A stretch of 64,000 nucleotides of DNA from JARRPM01 sp963792815 (GTDB lineage: Bacteria; Pseudomonadota; Gammaproteobacteria; Pseudomonadales; Halieaceae), in contig CAWBXR010000016.1 of assembly GCA_963792815.1 (NCBI GenBank), positions 248,001 to 312,000 of the forward strand. The letters are read 5' to 3'. Within the stretch, counting starts at the first letter, position 1; every line of letters starts with the position of its first letter. Both the position numbers and the translations under genes were made by a program. Of the stretch, positions 60,850 through 64,000 are shown piece by piece. The notes under the pieces are model-generated. The model ran no database searches. It was not told the DNA's origin and saw nothing but the letters and a program-made list of their open reading frames with translations.

Positions 60850-62644
60850 GTTCGATCACTTTCCGCTGGCCAGCGGCGACCGGGTACTGGACCTGGGCTG
60901 CGGTGAGGGGCGGCATGTGATTTCTGCCTACGTGGCTGCAGACGTCCACTCGGTGGGGGTGGATCTCTCCCTCGATGACCTGGTTACCACCCGGCAGAAA
61001 TTCAGCGACTTTGACGAACCCGGTAACACGGCGAAATCTTTCGCGCTGTCAGCTGCCAGCGCCCTGGCCCTGCCCTTTGCCGACGATACATTCGACAAGA
61101 TCATCTGCAGCGAGGTGCTCGAGCACATTCCCGATTACCGGGCGGCACTGCGCGAAATCGAGCGGGTACTCAAGCCGGGCGGATTGTTTTGCGCCAGCGT
61201 ACCGCGACGCTGGCCGGAAAAAATATGCTGGGCCCTGAGTGACGGCTACTACAATACTCCCGGTGGGCACTTGCGCATCTTCCGCTCCGGCGAACTGCGC
61301 AGCGAAATCGAGGGGCTGGGCTTTGATCACTATCATCGCCACTGGGCCCACGCCCTGCATGTGCCCTTCTGGTGGCTGAAGTGCCTGTTCTGGAAAAGCC
61401 AGGACAGCAACTGGCTGGTGCGGCAATATCATCGGCTGCTGGTCTGGGACATCATGGAGCGACCCGCCGTCACCCGTGCAGCGGAGAAACTTATGAACCC
61501 CGTTATGGGCAAGAGTGTGGTTATGTATTTTCGCAAGGAGGCTGCCCCAGTGAGCGGCCTGTATCTGAGCCGGGGCCTTTTTCCCCATGAATTCCTGCGC
61601 CCCACCGTGCAGTTCATCCTGGATACACAGCGCGGCAGCGGCGAGATCCCCTGGTTTGACGGCGGTTACACCGACCCCTGGGACCACGTGGAAGCGGCGA
61701 TGGGACTCACTGTAGGCGGCGAGTACGAGGCAGCCCGCCGGGCCTATGCCTGGCTCGCGGGCATGCAGCTCGAAGACGGCAGCTGGTGGGCCTCCTACCG
61801 GGGCGAGGAAATAGACAACTGTGAGCGGCGCGAGAGTAACTTCGTCGCCTATATCGCCACCGGCCTCTGGCATTTCCACCTGGTCACGGGTGACCGGGAC
61901 TTTCTCGGCCAGATGTGGCCGATGATCGACAAGGCGATCGGTTTTGTCCTGTCCCTGCAGACTGAGCACGGCGAGATCCACTGGGCAGTCGAAAGCGATG
62001 GCACGCCAAAGGGCGATGCTCTGGTCACCGGCTGTAGCTCTATTTATAAAAGCCTTGAGTGCGCGATCAATATATCCCGTACCCTGGGTCATGCTCGACC
62101 GCACTGGCCGCGTGCCCGCGATGCCCTGGGTCAGGCCCTGCGGCACAAACCCGAGCGTTTTGATCGCACCTGGGCGAGCAAGTCGCGCTACTCCATGGAC
62201 TGGTTTTACCCCGTATTGGCGGGGGTCTACAGCGGTCGCGAGGCGCAAGCCAGGCTGGCTTCCCGCTGGGATGAGTTCGTCGAGGACAAGCTGGGCTGCC
62301 GCTGCGAAAAACAGCAGCCCTGGGTGACCATTGCCGAATCCTGCGAGCTGGTAATGGCGCTGCTGGCCGCCGGTGATCACGCCCGCGCGGTGGAGGTCTA
62401 CAGCTGGCTGCACCAGTGGCGCACCAGTGACGGCTCCTACTGGACCGGCTACCAGCTGGTCGAAGACCTGCTGTGGCCGGATGAAAAACCGACCTGGACC
62501 GCCGGTGCGATTTTGCTGGCGGCAGACGCGCTCACCGGCCACACCCCGGCCGCGAACCTGTTTACCCGGGTCGAGCTGGTGGGTGAGGAGCTTGCGGCAG
62601 ATCTGGCCGAGAGCCCCCGCAAGCGTCGCCTCAAGGCCGACTGA
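60836..62644 (+). CDS. SAM methyltransferase fused to a prenyltransferase-like alpha/alpha domain
   Basis: A 602-residue ORF with two parts. Residues 1-238: class I SAM methyltransferase (RVLDLGCGEGRHVISAYVA, VGVDLSLDD, ALALPFADDTFDKIICSEVLEHI, RVLKPGGLFCASVP). Residues 239-602: an alpha/alpha-toroid like prenyltransferase/squalene-cyclase or glycosidase folds, with repeats such as WLAGMQLEDGSWWASY and WLHQWRTSDGSYWTGYQ. At the joint, AAGGAGG (61535-61541) lies 8 bases before an in-frame GTG (61550), followed by A (GTGA), exactly like an overlapping stop/start. So these are probably two genes fused by a sequence error, or one protein with an internal start. Substrates unknown. Confidence 0.8.
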   Translation: MQTVEFDHFPLASGDRVLDLGCGEGRHVISAYVAADVHSVGVDLSLDDLVTTRQKFSDFDEPGNTAKSFALSAASALALPFADDTFDKIICSEVLEHIPDYRAALREIERVLKPGGLFCASVPRRWPEKICWALSDGYYNTPGGHLRIFRSGELRSEIEGLGFDHYHRHWAHALHVPFWWLKCLFWKSQDSNWLVRQYHRLLVWDIMERPAVTRAAEKLMNPVMGKSVVMYFRKEAAPVSGLYLSRGLFPHEFLRPTVQFILDTQRGSGEIPWFDGGYTDPWDHVEAAMGLTVGGEYEAARRAYAWLAGMQLEDGSWWASYRGEEIDNCERRESNFVAYIATGLWHFHLVTGDRDFLGQMWPMIDKAIGFVLSLQTEHGEIHWAVESDGTPKGDALVTGCSSIYKSLECAINISRTLGHARPHWPRARDALGQALRHKPERFDRTWASKSRYSMDWFYPVLAGVYSGREAQARLASRWDEFVEDKLGCRCEKQQPWVTIAESCELVMALLAAGDHARAVEVYSWLHQWRTSDGSYWTGYQLVEDLLWPDEKPTWTAGAILLAADALTGHTPAANLFTRVELVGEELAADLAESPRKRRLKAD

Positions 62645-62665
62645 GCGGACAGCCGGCGGCAAAAA

Positions 62666-63283
62666 TCAGAGACGCCGCAGCAGCCCCAGGCTGTTGACCT
62701 GTCCCACCCGTTCAAACAGACCGGAAGCCAGCGCCAGGCGGTATACCGCATAGGGCGCCTGGCCCCCTTCGCGAGCGTCGGCAAACAGGTCGTGTATCGC
62801 CAGGATCCCACCGCGCACCACGTGCACCGCCCAGCAGCGATAATCCGCCAGGGCGGCCTCGAGGCTGTGGCCGCCATCGATAAATACCATGCCCAGCGGA
62901 GTATTCCAGTGCCTGGCGGCCGCCACTGAGCCCGCCACGATAGGCACCACCACATCTTCCAGGCCCGCCGCCCGGATATTGCTGCGAAACTCCCTGAAAC
63001 TGTCCATGACTGCAGCGCCGTTGTCGTACAGCTCGGGGTCGTGGAACATTTCGCCGACCTGGTGCTCTTCCGAGCCCCGGTGATGGTCCAGCGCGAACAG
63101 GGTGCTGCCACTGCGCTGGCAGGCCAGTCCAAGGCATACCGTGGATTTGCCGCAGTAGCTGCCGATCTCCAGCACCGGGCCGGCGCCGCTGGCTTGCAGC
63201 GCGTGCTCATACAGGGCGGTCGCTTCATCGGGGGCCAGAAAACCCTTGATGAGGTCGATATCAATCGGCAGGTCGGGAATCAT
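62666..63283 (-). CDS. Class I SAM-dependent methyltransferase
   Basis: A 205-residue protein of the Methyltransf_24 (cephalosporin-hydroxylase/O-methyltransferase-like) type: VLEIGSYCGKSTVCLGLA (SAM loop), LFALDHHRGSEEHQVG, and MVFIDGGHSLEAALADYRCW with the metal-binding Asp-Gly-Gly-His. It is convergent with the fused methyltransferase gene and divergent from hldE. Its substrate is probably a sugar or small phenol/amide; not determinable. Confidence 0.87.
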   Translation of the reverse strand: MIPDLPIDIDLIKGFLAPDEATALYEHALQASGAGPVLEIGSYCGKSTVCLGLACQRSGSTLFALDHHRGSEEHQVGEMFHDPELYDNGAAVMDSFREFRSNIRAAGLEDVVVPIVAGSVAAARHWNTPLGMVFIDGGHSLEAALADYRCWAVHVVRGGILAIHDLFADAREGGQAPYAVYRLALASGLFERVGQVNSLGLLRRL

Positions 63284-63442
63284 CTGGCGGAGCTCTCGGT
63301 GTCACGGCGGGGAGGGCAAATTAGCTGGTTTGCACGGTGCTGGCAAGCGCGCCGGCAGGCTGCCTCGCGAGTCCGTCATGTTATGCTATTTCCCCCGACG
63401 GCATGTCCCTCAGGGCAATCCGGCTACAGGAAATCAGCAACA

Positions 63443-64000
63443 ATGAAACATGACATGCCCCGCTTCAATACCGCTCGCGTGCTCGTGCTGGGAGATATCA
63501 TGCTGGACCGCTACTGGTCGGGTCCCGCTGCGCGCATCTCCCCGGAGGCGCCGGTGCCGGTGGTCAGGGTCGAGCACATCACCGATCGCCCGGGTGGCGC
63601 GGGGAACGTCGCGCTCAACGTGGCTGCCCTTGGCAGCGGCGTGCGGCTTGCAGGTTATACGGGCGATGACGAAATGGCCGGTTCCCTGCAGGATATGCTT
63701 ACCGGCGCCGGGGTGGACTGCGTTTTCACCCGCCTGCCCGGGAGCGCCACCACCACCAAGTTGCGGGTGATCAGCCGCCACCAGCAGTTGATTCGGCTGG
63801 ACTTCGAGCAACCGCCAGGCGCGGCGCCTGCGTCCATGGCAGCCGGCCTGGATGCCCTGCTGGAGGGTTGCGCTGTGCTGGTGCTGTCCGACTATGCCAA
63901 GGGCGCCCTGTCGGATCCCGGGCCGCTGATCGCGATCGCCCGCGAGCGGGGCATCCCGGTGCTGGTCGACCCCAAGGGCAGCGATTTTGCTCGCTACCGG
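63443..64000 (+). CDS. hldE: Heptose 7-phosphate kinase/heptose 1-phosphate adenylyltransferase, N-terminal part
   Basis: Open from the ATG at 63443 to the right edge of the window (186 codons). The sequence is the ribokinase-family (PfkB) half of HldE: RVLVLGDIMLDRYWSGPAARISPEAPVPVV in outline, then RPGGAGNVALNVAALG, GYTGDDEMAG, TTTKLRVISRHQQLIRLDFE and VLVLSDYAKGAL. It makes ADP-heptose precursors for the heptosyltransferases in this window. The adenylyltransferase half must lie outside. Confidence 0.94.
   Translation, partial: MKHDMPRFNTARVLVLGDIMLDRYWSGPAARISPEAPVPVVRVEHITDRPGGAGNVALNVAALGSGVRLAGYTGDDEMAGSLQDMLTGAGVDCVFTRLPGSATTTKLRVISRHQQLIRLDFEQPPGAAPASMAAGLDALLEGCAVLVLSDYAKGALSDPGPLIAIARERGIPVLVDPKGSDFARYR

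Noticed and set aside
61049..62662. 537-codon open frame antisense to the methyltransferase/prenyltransferase-like gene
   Set aside because: No recognisable motif, and the sense strand shows strong conserved motifs over the same bases.
1..64000. CRISPR arrays, tRNA or rRNA genes, insertion sequences, integrases, phage genes or toxin-antitoxin pairs
   Set aside because: I looked for direct-repeat arrays, cloverleaf-like segments in intergenic gaps, transposase motifs and flanking repeats and saw none; the window is core chromosome.

Overview
The window is about 60% GC and carries core housekeeping genes on both strands. It has no rRNA, tRNA, CRISPR array, integrase or insertion sequence that I can see. 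Gene content and order match gammaproteobacteria of the Pseudomonas/Cellvibrionales type: glyQ near def-fmt-rsmB-trkA; lysM-dprA-tsaC-hemF-aroE; a cytochrome c oxidase cluster with CtaG, SURF1, CyoE and SCO; polA-engB-cytochromes c5/c4-dsbA; argA-argE; and glnE-ilvE-waaF-waaC-waaG-waaP. A marine, strictly respiring relative of Halieaceae is my best guess, from general resemblance only.

Layout. 0-7 kb: glyQ (cut by the left edge), djlA, then a leftward def-fmt-rsmB-trkA-trkH run. 7-12 kb: lysM protein, dprA, a 46-codon mini-gene, tsaC, hemF, aroE. 12-14 kb: gamma carbonic anhydrase, a YheV-like zinc-ribbon protein and an unknown helical protein. 14-22 kb: cytochrome oxidase operon whose subunit II carries a C-terminal cytochrome c domain, with assembly factors. 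22-27.5 kb: polA, a probable small RNA, engB, two cytochromes c and dsbA. 27.4-31.2 kb: leftward cysteine synthase, MFS exporter, SDR and Lrp-type regulator. 31.5-37 kb: leuA, a GGDEF protein, a lipoprotein, ilvD. 37-43.5 kb: leftward phosphate-type porin, argA, argE, pit, DUF47, with a Pho box upstream of the last two. 43.5-49 kb: GspE-like ATPase, glnE, ilvE. 49-64 kb: LPS core and sugar-nucleotide genes (heptosyltransferases, glycosyltransferases, three LPS-kinase-like proteins, dTDP-rhamnose genes, methyltransferases, hldE cut by the right edge).

Two things stand out. First, the polA-engB gap holds what looks like a sigma-E/AlgU-dependent small RNA: a GAACTT-N16-TCAGA promoter, three stem-loops, a CU-rich loop and a strong terminator, in the position of Spot 42 in E. 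coli and ErsA in Pseudomonas. Second, many conserved genes are broken by single-base indels (dprA, aroE, coxA, SURF1, waaP, two other kinases, a thioredoxin protein, rfbD), with about 13 of about 18 packed into 52.7-56.1 kb. Homology continues cleanly on both sides of each, several sit in short homopolymers or CG repeats, and some of the genes should be essential, so consensus sequence error is more likely than true gene decay. I annotate these as single genes spanning the shifts.
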